Shown: one piece after another, positions 1 through 9,515 of the stretch
How the letters are laid out: each line of letters starts with the position of its first letter
Position numbering within the stretch: the stretch's first letter is position 1
NCBI GenBank assembly: GCA_030531215.1
Contig: JAUNNY010000005.1
Coordinates: 23,181 to 87,180 of the forward strand
DNA: 64,000 nucleotides
Direction of reading: 5' to 3'
Origin: Erysipelotrichaceae bacterium
Lineage (GTDB): Bacteria; Bacillota_I; Bacilli_A; Erysipelotrichales; Erysipelotrichaceae
Notes under the pieces: generated by a model
Told to the model about the DNA's origin: nothing
What the model saw: the letters and a program-made list of their open reading frames with translations, nothing else
The model's database searches: none
Translations under genes and position numbers: made by a program

Positions 1-4
1 TTAA

Positions 5-964
5 TTATTTTTGTAGATTATTGATTATCGTATCGTCTATTGCTACATCACCGTTTTTTAATGCTAATATTAATGAACCTTCTTCTGGCCCTAAGACTGG
101 ACTAACCAGTTTCATCTTTCCAGGTAATAAGTTATCAGCTAATGGTTTTAATATTTTATCTCCCATCTTGAAGATTCCACCAGTATAGCTAACTTTTATT
201 TCACTTTCGAATTTCAATTTCGTGTATAAAGTGTTAATTATATCAGCAAGTTCTTTGCCTGCTTTTTCAATAATCTTTATTACATATGGATCGTTTTCTT
301 CATATAGACCATCAATTAACGAAGCTAATGATGCAACTTTTGTTCTATCCATTTTCCATTTTTCAACAACGATTGTGATTATTTCACCATCAGATGATAA
401 ATTAAGATGTTCTCTTAACTTGTAATATAAAGGTGTTTTTTCATCACGACCATCAGCTTGTCTAGTAAATTCATGAAGAAGCTCATACGCAAACCAATAT
501 CCACTTCCTTCATCAGAACCTAATGCATATAACCAACCACCACAAGAAAGAGTCGCATTTATTTTACTGTTATAGCCAAAGCCTATTGAGCCAGTACCAG
601 CAACTATATTGATTCCATCATCACCGCATATAGCACCAGCAAGAGCGTTAAAGCCATCATTTCCAATGTTAAAACTTATATCACCCAAAGCTTTTTTCAC
701 AGCAGCATTGATTTTATCCATATCGCTTTCAATAGCGCCATATCCAGGCGCACCAACAAAGGCACTAACTATTTGATCTTTATTGATATTTGCTTTTTTA
801 CATAAATCATCAATGTTTTTGCTTAATTCTGAAGTGACACCATCTAAACCAATTTGAAGATAATGGCTAGTTGGTCCCTCAACACTTGTTATTTTATTTC
901 CTTGTTTATCACATAAAACATATTTTGTTTTTGTTCCACCGCCATCGATTCCTAAATAATACAT
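5..964 (-). CDS. BadF/BadG/BcrA/BcrD-type sugar kinase (N-acetylglucosamine kinase-like)
   Basis: A cytosolic ATPase of the ASKHA fold, 319 residues, the usual size for bacterial GlcNAc/glucosamine kinases of this family. The N-terminal phosphate loop GIDGGGTKTKY is at residues 5-15, the catalytic-region segment NDGFNALAGA at 102-111, and the second phosphate/adenosine loop AGTGSIGFG at 122-130. Near the C terminus are TGGIF and GPEEGSLILAL. The start is supported by a strong GGAGG-type site about 8 nt upstream. It is the last gene of a minus-strand operon behind a membrane protein and a 34-residue peptide. The family fixes the fold and ATP-dependent sugar phosphorylation. Choosing GlcNAc rather than another amino sugar or glucosamine is inference. 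Confidence 0.85.
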   Translation of the reverse strand: MYYLGIDGGGTKTKYVLCDKQGNKITSVEGPTSHYLQIGLDGVTSELSKNIDDLCKKANINKDQIVSAFVGAPGYGAIESDMDKINAAVKKALGDISFNIGNDGFNALAGAICGDDGINIVAGTGSIGFGYNSKINATLSCGGWLYALGSDEGSGYWFAYELLHEFTRQADGRDEKTPLYYKLREHLNLSSDGEIITIVVEKWKMDRTKVASLASLIDGLYEENDPYVIKIIEKAGKELADIINTLYTKLKFESEIKVSYTGGIFKMGDKILKPLADNLLPGKMKLVSPVLGPEEGSLILALKNGDVAIDDTIINNLQK

Positions 965-985
965 TACTTAACCCTCCTTGTGTAT

Positions 986-1090
986 TTATCTTTTTATGAA
1001 ACTTCTAAATGCGATTGTTATTATTCCACAATCAATTATTGTTGCACCTATTAATATTAATAGAGGAATTCCTGAAATATCTTTTATCAT
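986..1090 (-). CDS. Small hydrophobic peptide, 34 aa
   Basis: A short frame lying between the membrane protein and the kinase. It encodes a single hydrophobic stretch of about 20 residues (GIPLLILIGATIIDCGIITI) followed by a basic tail FRSFIKR. A perfect AAAGGAG site lies 6 nt before the ATG and overlaps the stop codon of the upstream gene. The next gene begins 21 nt after its stop with its own strong site. This spacing and the translation signals argue for a real membrane microprotein made with the 216-residue membrane protein. The function is unknown. Confidence 0.6.
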   Translation of the reverse strand: MIKDISGIPLLILIGATIIDCGIITIAFRSFIKR

Positions 1091-1102
1091 TTTCTTTCTC
1101 CT

Positions 1103-1753
1103 TTAAATCCATCCAATACATGCACAGATGATAATTAGGATTAAATCAAATCCTAAAATTGAACCTGTTGCTATAATAGATTGTTTGATTGTTGGTCTAT
1201 CATAAACATAGAATGCTGCACAGAAAAATGGAAGATAGCCAATTAGCCATAATAGCCATGGACAAGATCTCTGCCAGAATGACCATTCCCAAGTTAATAT
1301 TCCACAATAATTCAAGAAACACTCAACTAATACCGCAGTTGTTGTTAAGATACAAGCGATAACAATACGGTTGTTAATACCAAGTATTTTAGCTTTTGGA
1401 TCTTTTGGTAAAGAATGGCAAGCCATCAAACCCATAAAAATAAACATAATTGAGATTTCAGCATTATAGCCGATCATCAGCAATAGAGAAGTGTTCCCAA
1501 CGCCAACTGGTGTTCCCCAAACAGGAGCCCAGCCACTAGAGAAACAAACCATTGAATTCCATATCTCATTAAAGATATCAACACCCCACAAAGCAAATGC
1601 GCCAAGTACAACCTTATAGTTCTTTTCTGCAAGTTCTTTATTAATAGCATAAAGAACAATAACAAAAAGAGGAACAATGTACCAGTGCATTGTAAGTTGT
1701 GGTTTACGCAATATTTCTAATGCAGACTGAGTATACTCAGAAAAATTATTCAT
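1103..1753 (-). CDS. Polytopic membrane protein of unknown function
   Basis: A 216-residue protein with about six hydrophobic segments (near residues 24-40, 48-66, 85-110, 128-150, 160-182 and 192-214). It is rich in Trp and aromatic residues and has no signal peptide or known catalytic motif that I recognise. A GGTGG ribosome site precedes the ATG by 8 nt. It is the first gene of a three-gene minus-strand operon with a small membrane peptide and an ASKHA sugar kinase, and it diverges from a GPH sugar symporter. A role in moving or sensing a sugar is possible from context only. Confidence 0.6.
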   Translation of the reverse strand: MNNFSEYTQSALEILRKPQLTMHWYIVPLFVIVLYAINKELAEKNYKVVLGAFALWGVDIFNEIWNSMVCFSSGWAPVWGTPVGVGNTSLLLMIGYNAEISIMFIFMGLMACHSLPKDPKAKILGINNRIVIACILTTTAVLVECFLNYCGILTWEWSFWQRSCPWLLWLIGYLPFFCAAFYVYDRPTIKQSIIATGSILGFDLILIIICACIGWI

Positions 1754-1781
1754 ATTAATAATCCACCTTTGTTACTATTAT

Positions 1782-1796
1782 TGTCTCATATAGACA
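1782..1796. promoter_or_regulatory. Short inverted repeat in divergent promoter region
   Basis: TGTCT and AGACA arms flank a 5-nt centre in the 130-nt gap between the divergent membrane-protein operon and the GPH symporter. It looks like a small operator for a dimeric regulator. No regulator was identified for it, so this is a weak call. Confidence 0.3.
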
Positions 1797-1883
1797 TATA
1801 CCAAGCATAGCAAATTTAAAAATTGATAAAATAAAAGTAGATATTATTTTTAAATAATGAATAGTATATAAAAAGGGGATCAT

Positions 1884-3344
1884 ATGAGCAATAACATTTT
1901 TGAAAAGAAAATAATGGATTCAAAAATAGTCACTGAAAAGATGACTATAAAAGAAAAAATACTTGGCTATATTATTGGTCCTCTTGGAATGTTGTCTTTA
2001 CAAGCTGTTGTTAATCAGTTGGCTGAACTATACTATACTGAAGTTTTTTATATAGATAATATATTTGGCGTAGGAACCTATCTTGCGATGTCGTGGGTTA
2101 CTAAAATTGTCTCGATGTTAGCAGGACTGTGGATTGCAAGATTAGTCGAGAAAAATCAAAGTAGCCAAGGTAAGGTTAGACCTTTTATTTTAATTGGCGA
2201 GTTAATATGTGCGATTAGCGCATTCTTTATGTTTGAAATTCCGGAAATATCAAATACAGGCAAAATCATATGGGTTTATTTTTTCAATATTTTATATAAC
2301 GGAATTGGCATTACTATGTTCTTATTAAGAAAGAATATGATAACTTTAGCTACAAGAGATCAAAACGATAGAAATCAAATCAATCTATTTGATAGAGTAT
2401 CTAGTTTTATGATTGTTGGTACTGCGGTAACGATGGTGGTTGGTTCTGTTCTTTACTACACAATGCTACATGGTTATCCTAAAGAAAACTGGATATTGTT
2501 GATTGGTATATTTTGCATTGTTACTGTTCCGCTATCATTTATAAATTACTATTACACCAAAGAAAGAGTAACGCTTGAAGCTGATGAAGTAGAAGGCGCA
2601 ATTTATAATAAAGAAAATGTTTCTATTTTGGCACGTATTAAGCAACTATTTTCATGTAAATATTGGACAATAGCTTTTATTATTACTTTAGTTAGTCAAT
2701 GCGTTTCTAACTTACAAGGCTATAATTTAAATACTAATTTTTGTACTGTTATCTTAGGTGCAAATGCAGAGAACAATTATAATTTGTTCTATACAATTGC
2801 TTCAGGTGTGCCCCTAGGAATAGGAATACTATTTATTTATCCATTAAGTAAAAAAATTACAATAAGAAAAGCTACGATAATTTTTAATTTAATATCTTTT
2901 GTTGGATGTTCTCTAGGTTTGATTGTTAAATCTGATTTCGTATTAGCAGTTATATCTTTCTTTATACACAATTTAGGAACTATCGCGACAGTGTATGTAT
3001 TAGATGCTTTGTTATTGTCTAGTAATGATGAAGTTGAATACAAATATAATTTTAGGCCTGAAGGAACAGTAGCTTTAGCAGTAACCACTGCCATCGCCAC
3101 TATTATTTCTGGCGTATTTTCTGGAGTATATGAAACAGGTTTAAGTTATTTTGGTTATAACGCTTCATTAGGTGTAAATCAAGGTACTGGCGTAATTAAT
3201 TGGATTTATTTTATTAGGTACGTTGTGCCTATGATACAAGATGTTGTTGTAATTATTGCGTTATATTTTATGAATCTTGAAGAGAAACTTCCTGCAATGC
3301 AAAAGGAAGTATTAGAGAGAAAAAACATTCATGAAAGCAAGTAG
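1884..3344 (+). CDS. GPH-family sugar:cation symporter
   Basis: A 486-residue major-facilitator protein of the glycoside-pentoside-hexuronide type, with about twelve membrane spans. Recognisable are the N-terminal block around IGPLGMLSLQAVVNQL, the charged loop after TM2-3 (LVEKNQSSQGKVRPFI, residues 87-102), where this family typically has a KxRP-like loop, and the large central loop before residue 255. AAGGGG lies 8 nt before the ATG. Its last 14 nt overlap the alpha-L-rhamnosidase gene, so the two are translationally coupled. The substrate is therefore inferred to be a rhamnose-containing oligosaccharide or glycoside imported intact with Na+ or H+. Confidence 0.8.
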   Translation: MSNNIFEKKIMDSKIVTEKMTIKEKILGYIIGPLGMLSLQAVVNQLAELYYTEVFYIDNIFGVGTYLAMSWVTKIVSMLAGLWIARLVEKNQSSQGKVRPFILIGELICAISAFFMFEIPEISNTGKIIWVYFFNILYNGIGITMFLLRKNMITLATRDQNDRNQINLFDRVSSFMIVGTAVTMVVGSVLYYTMLHGYPKENWILLIGIFCIVTVPLSFINYYYTKERVTLEADEVEGAIYNKENVSILARIKQLFSCKYWTIAFIITLVSQCVSNLQGYNLNTNFCTVILGANAENNYNLFYTIASGVPLGIGILFIYPLSKKITIRKATIIFNLISFVGCSLGLIVKSDFVLAVISFFIHNLGTIATVYVLDALLLSSNDEVEYKYNFRPEGTVALAVTTAIATIISGVFSGVYETGLSYFGYNASLGVNQGTGVINWIYFIRYVVPMIQDVVVIIALYFMNLEEKLPAMQKEVLERKNIHESK

Positions 3345-5889
3345 ATTAAAAACAGAATATCTAATTAATCCCATTGGCGTTGATTTTACTAGTCCAAGAT
3401 TTTTTTGGAATTGTGAAGATGGGAAGAAACAAACCGCATATCATATATTAGTAAAAAACGAAAGCAATGATGCTGTATGGGATAGTGGCAAAGTTGTCTC
3501 AAATAAAATGTTTGCGGACTATGAAGGTGAACAAATCGAATATAAACAAAGATATACATGGTATGTAGAACTATATGATGAAAACGATAAAATAGGAGAA
3601 CAAAATTCAGCTTATTTTGAAACAGGCCTTAAGCCAAATGAAAAATGGCCTGCCAAATGGATTTGTGGCAATTACAAAGTAAATAAAAATAAACGTTATC
3701 CTGTAGATTATTTCAAAAAAGAATTTGAAACAAGCAATATTAAAAAAGCTAGACTTTACATTACTGCTTGTGGACTTTATTGTTCGTATATAAACAATAA
3801 CAAAGTTGGTGATGCTATATTATCTCCAGGAATCACTGATTATCGAAAAAGGATTCAATATCAGACATATGATGTAACAAATTTACTTCACGATGGAGCA
3901 AATGTTTTAAGCGTCGAATTAGCTGACGGTTGGTATAGAGGAAGTTGTGGTGCTTGGGGCATTAGAAACCAATATGGAACAGAGACAAAATTTATATCAG
4001 TATTAGAAATCACAAAAGAAGATAATACTTCACAAACGATTGTAAGTGATAATTCTTGGTCTTGGTCTAATGACGGTGAACTTCGATTTGCGGACAACAA
4101 AGATGGTGAAATTATAGATGCTAATCTAAAGCCATCGTTTACTAATAATGCAAAAGTTACTAACCATAATGTTATTCCTTCTTGTTCTAACAACAATGTA
4201 ATCAAAGAACACGAACATTTTATACCGGAATTAATTATTACTCCTTCGAATAAGAAAGTCCTAGATTTCAAACAAAACTATGCTGGTTATATCTCTTTCA
4301 AAATAAATGCGAAGTTTGGACAAAAAATAAACATGTTATTTGGTGAAATGTTGGATGACAATGGAGAATTTACGCAAAGCAACATTCAATTAGTAAGTAA
4401 GAAAAAAACAACACCATTACAAAAAATAGAATATATATGTAAGGATGGAATGAATGAATATAAAACTAAATTTGCGATATTTGGATACCGATATGTATTA
4501 GTTGAAACTGATGTTGCATTTAAACCAGAAGATTTTGTTGGTATAGCTTTGTATACCGATATGGAAGCAACATCAAGTTTTGAAAGTTCTAATGAATTAT
4601 TAAACCAATTTGTAAAAAATACTATTTGGTCAACAAAATCAAATAGCGCAGATTTACCAACAGATTGTCCAACAAGAGAAAGGCACGGATGGACAGGAGA
4701 TGCACAAATCTTTGCTGACACTTTTAGTTATTTATTTGATTCAATGTCTTTTGAAAAGAAATATTTAAATGATATTTATGATTGGCAAAAAGATAACGGG
4801 AAATTACCACATATAGCTCCAGAAGGTGGGTCTGATTTTTATATGTATGGTATGAATGGCTCTGTTGGTTGGGCAGATGCAGGAATAATAATTCCATATG
4901 TCTTATGGAAAAAATATAATGATAATCGCATCTTAAAACAATATATAAAAGGCATGGAAAGATATATTGATTTTATGGAATCTCGAGCTGGTAAGTTTTA
5001 TATTACAGCAGAATATACTCATCTACACGGCCAAGATAGAAAGTATCTTATAAATTGTGGGCAGTCATATGGCGAATGGGCAGAACCTAGTGATGTTCAT
5101 ATAATGAAATGGACCGATTGTGCCATTCCTCATCCCGAATCATCAACAGCCTATACTGTTTACATGCTAGATTTGATGAATGAAATAGAAACAGAATTAG
5201 GAAATAACAATAAAGCAAAATCATATAAAGACTTTGCGGACAAATGTCGCAATTCATATCAAGCGTTAATTAATAAAAATAAAAAATATACTATAGATAC
5301 TGATAGACAAGCTAGTTTGGTTAGACCATTAGCCTTTAATTTATTGACTGAAGAAGAAAAACAATTTGCAAGAAATAGGTTGATAAAAGCATTAGATAAT
5401 TATGGTTGGAGAATAGGAACAGGATTTTTATCAACACCACTAATTTTATATGTATTATCAGATATCAGTACAGAATATGCCTATAAATTACTAGAAAACA
5501 CAAAGTGTCCAGGATGGTTAAATATGGCAAAAGACAATTCAACAACCATCTGGGAAGCATGGGAAGGTAAAGATACCGTTAATGGCGGTATTGCCAGTCT
5601 TAACCATTATTCTAAAGGTGCTGTATGTGGTTGGCTGTTCAATAAGATGTGTGGTATCAATGTAAAAACAAATAATCATTTTGAGATTAAACCTTTACCT
5701 GGTGGTAATTTTAAATATGCTCAAGCAACTTATGATAGTGTATATGGTAGAGTAACCAGTAGATGGGAAAAGATTAATAACGAATACGAATACGAGATTA
5801 CAATCCCGTGTAACTGTACAGCAGAAATTATATTGCCAAGTGGGAAAAAATATATACAAGAATCAACAAAGGAGGTCTACAAAGACTAA
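3331..5889 (+). CDS. Alpha-L-rhamnosidase, GH78
   Basis: Removes terminal alpha-L-rhamnose from oligosaccharides or glycosides. It is 852 residues with no signal peptide, so cytosolic. The N-terminal beta domain has the family-typical opening (LKTEYLINPIGVDFTSPRFFW). The lectin-like rhamnosidase N domain (about 110-270) has the GLYCSYINNNKVGDAILSPG block. The (alpha/alpha)6 catalytic barrel begins near 420 with the hallmark DCPTRERHGWTGDAQ at about 445-459, which holds the catalytic acid region. The late WNMAK/TTIWEAWEG block is present near 750, and a C-terminal beta domain closes the protein. It starts inside the end of the GPH symporter gene and is followed 2 nt later by GH3, making a three-gene uptake and deglycosylation unit. 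Confidence 0.93.
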   Translation: MKASRLKTEYLINPIGVDFTSPRFFWNCEDGKKQTAYHILVKNESNDAVWDSGKVVSNKMFADYEGEQIEYKQRYTWYVELYDENDKIGEQNSAYFETGLKPNEKWPAKWICGNYKVNKNKRYPVDYFKKEFETSNIKKARLYITACGLYCSYINNNKVGDAILSPGITDYRKRIQYQTYDVTNLLHDGANVLSVELADGWYRGSCGAWGIRNQYGTETKFISVLEITKEDNTSQTIVSDNSWSWSNDGELRFADNKDGEIIDANLKPSFTNNAKVTNHNVIPSCSNNNVIKEHEHFIPELIITPSNKKVLDFKQNYAGYISFKINAKFGQKINMLFGEMLDDNGEFTQSNIQLVSKKKTTPLQKIEYICKDGMNEYKTKFAIFGYRYVLVETDVAFKPEDFVGIALYTDMEATSSFESSNELLNQFVKNTIWSTKSNSADLPTDCPTRERHGWTGDAQIFADTFSYLFDSMSFEKKYLNDIYDWQKDNGKLPHIAPEGGSDFYMYGMNGSVGWADAGIIIPYVLWKKYNDNRILKQYIKGMERYIDFMESRAGKFYITAEYTHLHGQDRKYLINCGQSYGEWAEPSDVHIMKWTDCAIPHPESSTAYTVYMLDLMNEIETELGNNNKAKSYKDFADKCRNSYQALINKNKKYTIDTDRQASLVRPLAFNLLTEEEKQFARNRLIKALDNYGWRIGTGFLSTPLILYVLSDISTEYAYKLLENTKCPGWLNMAKDNSTTIWEAWEGKDTVNGGIASLNHYSKGAVCGWLFNKMCGINVKTNNHFEIKPLPGGNFKYAQATYDSVYGRVTSRWEKINNEYEYEITIPCNCTAEIILPSGKKYIQESTKEVYKD

Positions 5890-5891
5890 TT

Positions 5892-8243
5892 ATGGATGCG
5901 AAAGATATAGTAAAAAAGATGAAATTGGAAGACAAGATATCTTTATGTACTGGTAAAGATTATTGGCAAACAAAAGATTTTGAACAATATGGTATTCCAT
6001 CTGTATTTATGTGTGACGGCCCAAATGGATTAAGAAAGCAAGATGGTGGTTTACATAAAGAAAATTTAGGAATAAACGATTCTGAAAAAGCAACATGTTA
6101 TCCAGCTGCATGTACGATGTCTAATTCATGGAACATCAAACTAGAAAATGAATTAGGTGTGCGCATAGCTAAAGAAGCAAAGAACCAAAAGGTTGGAATG
6201 GTTTTGGGTCCTGGTATAAATATCAAGAGAAATCCTCTATGTGGCAGAAATTTTGAATATTTTTCTGAAGATCCTGTTCTAGCCGGAAAGATGGGAGCAG
6301 GATTTATAAATGGTATCCAATCTGAAGGGGTATCATGTTCTTTAAAACATTTTGCTTGTAACAGTCAGGAGAATAATCGCTTTACATCTAGCGGTGTAAT
6401 TGATGATAGAACCTTAAACGAAATATATTTAAAAGGTTTTGAAATAGCGGTTAAACAAGCAAAACCAAAATGTGTAATGAGCAGTTACCCTAAAGTTAAT
6501 GGTGTATATAGTTCTGACAATAAAAAATTATTAAATGATATTTTAAGAGATCAATGGGGATTTGATGGAATCGTCGTAACAGACTGGGGCGGTATGAATA
6601 ATAGGATCGCCGCAATGGAAGCAGGAAACGATTTAATGATGCCTGGTGGCTCTGACTATATGGAGAAAGAATTAATTAAGGCTGTAAAGGATAAAAAACT
6701 TGATGAAAAATATATAGATAGATGTTGTGAAAGAATAATTGATTTTGTTTTATGCCAAGCAAAATTGTTGGAAAAGGAGCATGATGCTGACTATGATAGT
6801 AATCATGAGTTTGCATTAAAAGCAGCACAAGATGGTGCAGTTTTATTAAAAAATGATAATCACTTGCTTCCTATTCAAGAAGAAGAAAAGGTATTGATAG
6901 TTGGAACAATGGCTAAAAATATCAGATACCAAGGAGCAGGAAGTTCGCATGTAAACGCAACGAGAATTGATCAACCAATTGATTATTTTAAAAATTATGA
7001 ATTTGTTCCTGGATGTGATGAATTTGGTGATACAAATAATGAACTATTAAATGAAATAGAAACAAAAGCTAAAGAAGTTAACACAATAATTGTGTTTGCA
7101 GGTCTACCAAATAGGTATGAATCAGAAGGATATGATAGAGATAATTTATACATGCCTCAAGGACACATCGACATGATTAATAGGGCTCATGAAACGGGCA
7201 AAAATGTTGTAGTTGTTTTGTCTTGTGGTTGCGTAGTTGACTGTAGTTGGCAAGATAAAGCTGATGCTATTTTATATATGGGATTAGGTGGTCAAGCGGT
7301 AGGCCAAGCTGTTTGCAATCTTCTTTATGGCAAGGTTAATCCATCAGGCAAACTAAGTGAAACATGGCCACTAAATTATGAAGATGTTCCAAATAGTCCT
7401 TTTTACAATAAACAAGTTGACGCATTATATAAAGAAAGTATTTATGTAGGTTATCGTTATTTTGATTCTGCAAGAAAAGAAGTGAGATATCCATTTGGTT
7501 ATGGATTAAGTTACAGCAATTTTATATATAAAGATATCAAACTAGATAACAACATTATTAAAATAACAATTGAAAACAATAGTGATTATGATGGAAGCGA
7601 AATAGCGCAGCTATATGTTTCGCAAATTAATTCATCAATTTTTAAACCAATAAAAGAATTAAAAGATTTCACAAAAGTATTTATTCCTTCTCATCAGGAA
7701 AGAGAAATTCAATTTGAAATCAAAGATGATTTCTTTACTACTTATGATGATGGTTGGGTTAAATGTAAAGGTAAATACAACATATTAATTGGCAGTAGTT
7801 CTAGAAATATTCATAAGTCATTTGAAATAGATGTAGACGGACAAGAATTAACAAACAAAGAATATATAAAGGGTAGTTGGTATGAAACCTTAACCGGAAA
7901 TATTGATGATGATATTTGGATGAAAATGCTTGGTTATCAATATAAACCTACAACTCTTAAGAAAGGTGAATTTACTTTAGAAAATTCTATTATGCAGATG
8001 AAGGATTATTCTTTGGTAATGAAAATGATGTATAGGATTATTGAAAAGACAATCGCAAAGAGCTATGGCGGCAAAGTAGACTATAATAATCCAGAATTTA
8101 GAATGATGGTTATGGCATCAGCCGCATCACCATTAAGAACGACGATGATATCCGGACAAATTAGAGGTGGTCTATTCCCTGGATTACTTGAAATGGCAAA
8201 CGGTCATTATATCAAAGGCATTATTACTATGATTAAAAATTAG
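5892..8243 (+). CDS. GH3 beta-glycosidase (beta-glucosidase-like)
   Basis: A retaining beta-glycosidase, 783 residues, cytosolic. The GH3 N-terminal barrel contains CDGPNG (41-46), LGPGINIKRNPLCGRNFEYFSEDP (105-128), the KH pair of LKHFACN (K152, H153) and the nucleophile Asp231 in IVVTDWGGM. The GH3 C-terminal sandwich follows (about 300-560: AVLLKNDNHLLPI onward), then a fibronectin-III-like domain (about 560-650) and an extra helical tail of about 110 residues rich in Met. The ribosome site is the GGAGG at the end of the rhamnosidase gene. Coupled to GH78 and the GPH symporter, it probably removes glucose exposed by rhamnose removal, as in rutinose-type glycosides (inference). Confidence 0.92.
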   Translation: MDAKDIVKKMKLEDKISLCTGKDYWQTKDFEQYGIPSVFMCDGPNGLRKQDGGLHKENLGINDSEKATCYPAACTMSNSWNIKLENELGVRIAKEAKNQKVGMVLGPGINIKRNPLCGRNFEYFSEDPVLAGKMGAGFINGIQSEGVSCSLKHFACNSQENNRFTSSGVIDDRTLNEIYLKGFEIAVKQAKPKCVMSSYPKVNGVYSSDNKKLLNDILRDQWGFDGIVVTDWGGMNNRIAAMEAGNDLMMPGGSDYMEKELIKAVKDKKLDEKYIDRCCERIIDFVLCQAKLLEKEHDADYDSNHEFALKAAQDGAVLLKNDNHLLPIQEEEKVLIVGTMAKNIRYQGAGSSHVNATRIDQPIDYFKNYEFVPGCDEFGDTNNELLNEIETKAKEVNTIIVFAGLPNRYESEGYDRDNLYMPQGHIDMINRAHETGKNVVVVLSCGCVVDCSWQDKADAILYMGLGGQAVGQAVCNLLYGKVNPSGKLSETWPLNYEDVPNSPFYNKQVDALYKESIYVGYRYFDSARKEVRYPFGYGLSYSNFIYKDIKLDNNIIKITIENNSDYDGSEIAQLYVSQINSSIFKPIKELKDFTKVFIPSHQEREIQFEIKDDFFTTYDDGWVKCKGKYNILIGSSSRNIHKSFEIDVDGQELTNKEYIKGSWYETLTGNIDDDIWMKMLGYQYKPTTLKKGEFTLENSIMQMKDYSLVMKMMYRIIEKTIAKSYGGKVDYNNPEFRMMVMASAASPLRTTMISGQIRGGLFPGLLEMANGHYIKGIITMIKN

Positions 8244-8272
8244 AAGATATAATTTCGTGTTGGAGAAAGAGA

Positions 8273-9013
8273 ATGGAAAAAGATTTATACGATCAAATTT
8301 TTAGAAGAAAGTCATATCATACATTTAGAGAAAGAAGTAACGAAGCAATCACGCAATCAGAAATTGAGGATATATATGATGCATATAAGTCTTTTGATAA
8401 ATTATTCGATATAAAGACAGATATCAAAATAGAAAAAGATAATAATGGATCCATTATCAGAAATTCAGAATATATCATTAAGATTTTTTCTGAAAAGAAA
8501 GATGGTTATCTTCAAAATGTTGGATATATAGGTGAACAATTAGATTTATATTTGTTTTCAAAAAATATTGGAGCATTGTGGTTTGGAATCGCAAAATCTA
8601 GTGAAGTATATAACGACTTAAACTATGTAATATTAATCGCGATTGCTAAGGTAGATAGCTACCGTAAAGATATGTTTAAAGCAAAAAGAAAAGATGTTGA
8701 AGAAATATGGTCTGGTGCAGATTTGAATATCGCAAATATTGTAAGGTTTGCGCCAAGTGCATGTAATAGCCAACCATGGCATGTAGAAAACAAAGATAAT
8801 AATTTATATGTTTATCGTAAATCAAAATCAGGAAAAGTAGGAATCATGCCTAAGGATGCGTCCATCTTTTATAATCAAATAGATATAGGCATATTTATGT
8901 GTTTTCTTGAACTATGCTTGATGCATGAAGAAATTATATTTGATAAAGAATTATTTAAAGATAATCAAGAATTTGATGCGCCACAATTAAATGCAATATA
9001 TAAACTTAAATAA
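8273..9013 (+). CDS. Nitroreductase-superfamily protein (TM1586-type)
   Basis: A 246-residue FMN-dependent oxidoreductase-like protein. It begins with the family's IFRRKSYHTFRERS (residues 9-22) and carries FAPSACNSQPWHVE near residues 162-175, the motif of the TM nitroreductase group. The middle FSKNIGALWFGIAKS block corresponds to the FMN-facing helix. GGAG lies 7 nt upstream. It is downstream of the GH3 gene, and its last codons overlap the in-frame extension of the next gene. The substrate cannot be told; reduction of a nitro, quinone or enone group of an aglycone released by GH78/GH3 is one possibility, by context only. Confidence 0.7.
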   Translation: MEKDLYDQIFRRKSYHTFRERSNEAITQSEIEDIYDAYKSFDKLFDIKTDIKIEKDNNGSIIRNSEYIIKIFSEKKDGYLQNVGYIGEQLDLYLFSKNIGALWFGIAKSSEVYNDLNYVILIAIAKVDSYRKDMFKAKRKDVEEIWSGADLNIANIVRFAPSACNSQPWHVENKDNNLYVYRKSKSGKVGIMPKDASIFYNQIDIGIFMCFLELCLMHEEIIFDKELFKDNQEFDAPQLNAIYKLK

Positions 9014-9014
9014 A

Positions 9015-9515
9015 ATGAACATATCATCATTATCAAACAAATATAATGTCAGAAAATTAGATAGAGAAGATATACCCTCTATTCTTTCTTTATGTAAAGA
9101 AAATAAAATATACTATGATTATTGTCCACCTATGGTAAATGAAGAATCTATTGTTGAAGATATGATAGCTTTACCAACTAATAAAACTATTGATGATAAA
9201 TATTATGTTGGTTTCTTTGATAAACATAAACTAATCGCCATATTAGATTTGATAGTCAAATACCCTAATGATGAAACATGCTTTATTGGTTTCTTTATGA
9301 TGGACATCAATAAACAAAATAATGGAATAGGAAGTGACATTATTAAGGATATATGTAATTATTTAAAGTCATTGAATTATAAGAAGATTAGATTGGCTTG
9401 GATTGAAGGAAATAAACAAGCAGAACATTTTTGGTATAAAAACGGTTTTAAAGATTTGTGTAACAAGAAAGATCAAAACAATAACAATGTTATAGAGGCA
9501 CAAAAAGAAGTTTAA
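9015..9515 (+). CDS. GNAT N-acetyltransferase
   Basis: A 166-residue Gcn5-related acetyltransferase. The acetyl-CoA loop region reads NKQNNGIGSDIIKDI (Q/R-x-x-G-x-G/A type), and the C-terminal strand ends KQAEHFWYKNGF. The start is put at the second ATG, whose product begins MNISSLSNKY; the upstream in-frame ATG at 8991 lies inside the nitroreductase gene. The protein is clearly a paralogue of the C-terminal domain of the ABC exporter at 51411: both read KY(Y/F)VGF(F/Y)DK...LIAILDLI..YP....FIG(F/W)FM.D. The substrate is unknown. Confidence 0.75.
   Translation: MNISSLSNKYNVRKLDREDIPSILSLCKENKIYYDYCPPMVNEESIVEDMIALPTNKTIDDKYYVGFFDKHKLIAILDLIVKYPNDETCFIGFFMMDINKQNNGIGSDIIKDICNYLKSLNYKKIRLAWIEGNKQAEHFWYKNGFKDLCNKKDQNNNNVIEAQKEV

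Noticed and set aside
222..425. Small open frames opposite or inside larger genes, here and throughout the window.
   Set aside because: They lie entirely within well-supported genes, lack ribosome sites and show low-complexity mirror translations.
8991..9014. Upstream ATG for the GNAT gene at 9015.
   Set aside because: It overlaps the nitroreductase gene and adds residues not in the paralogous domain.
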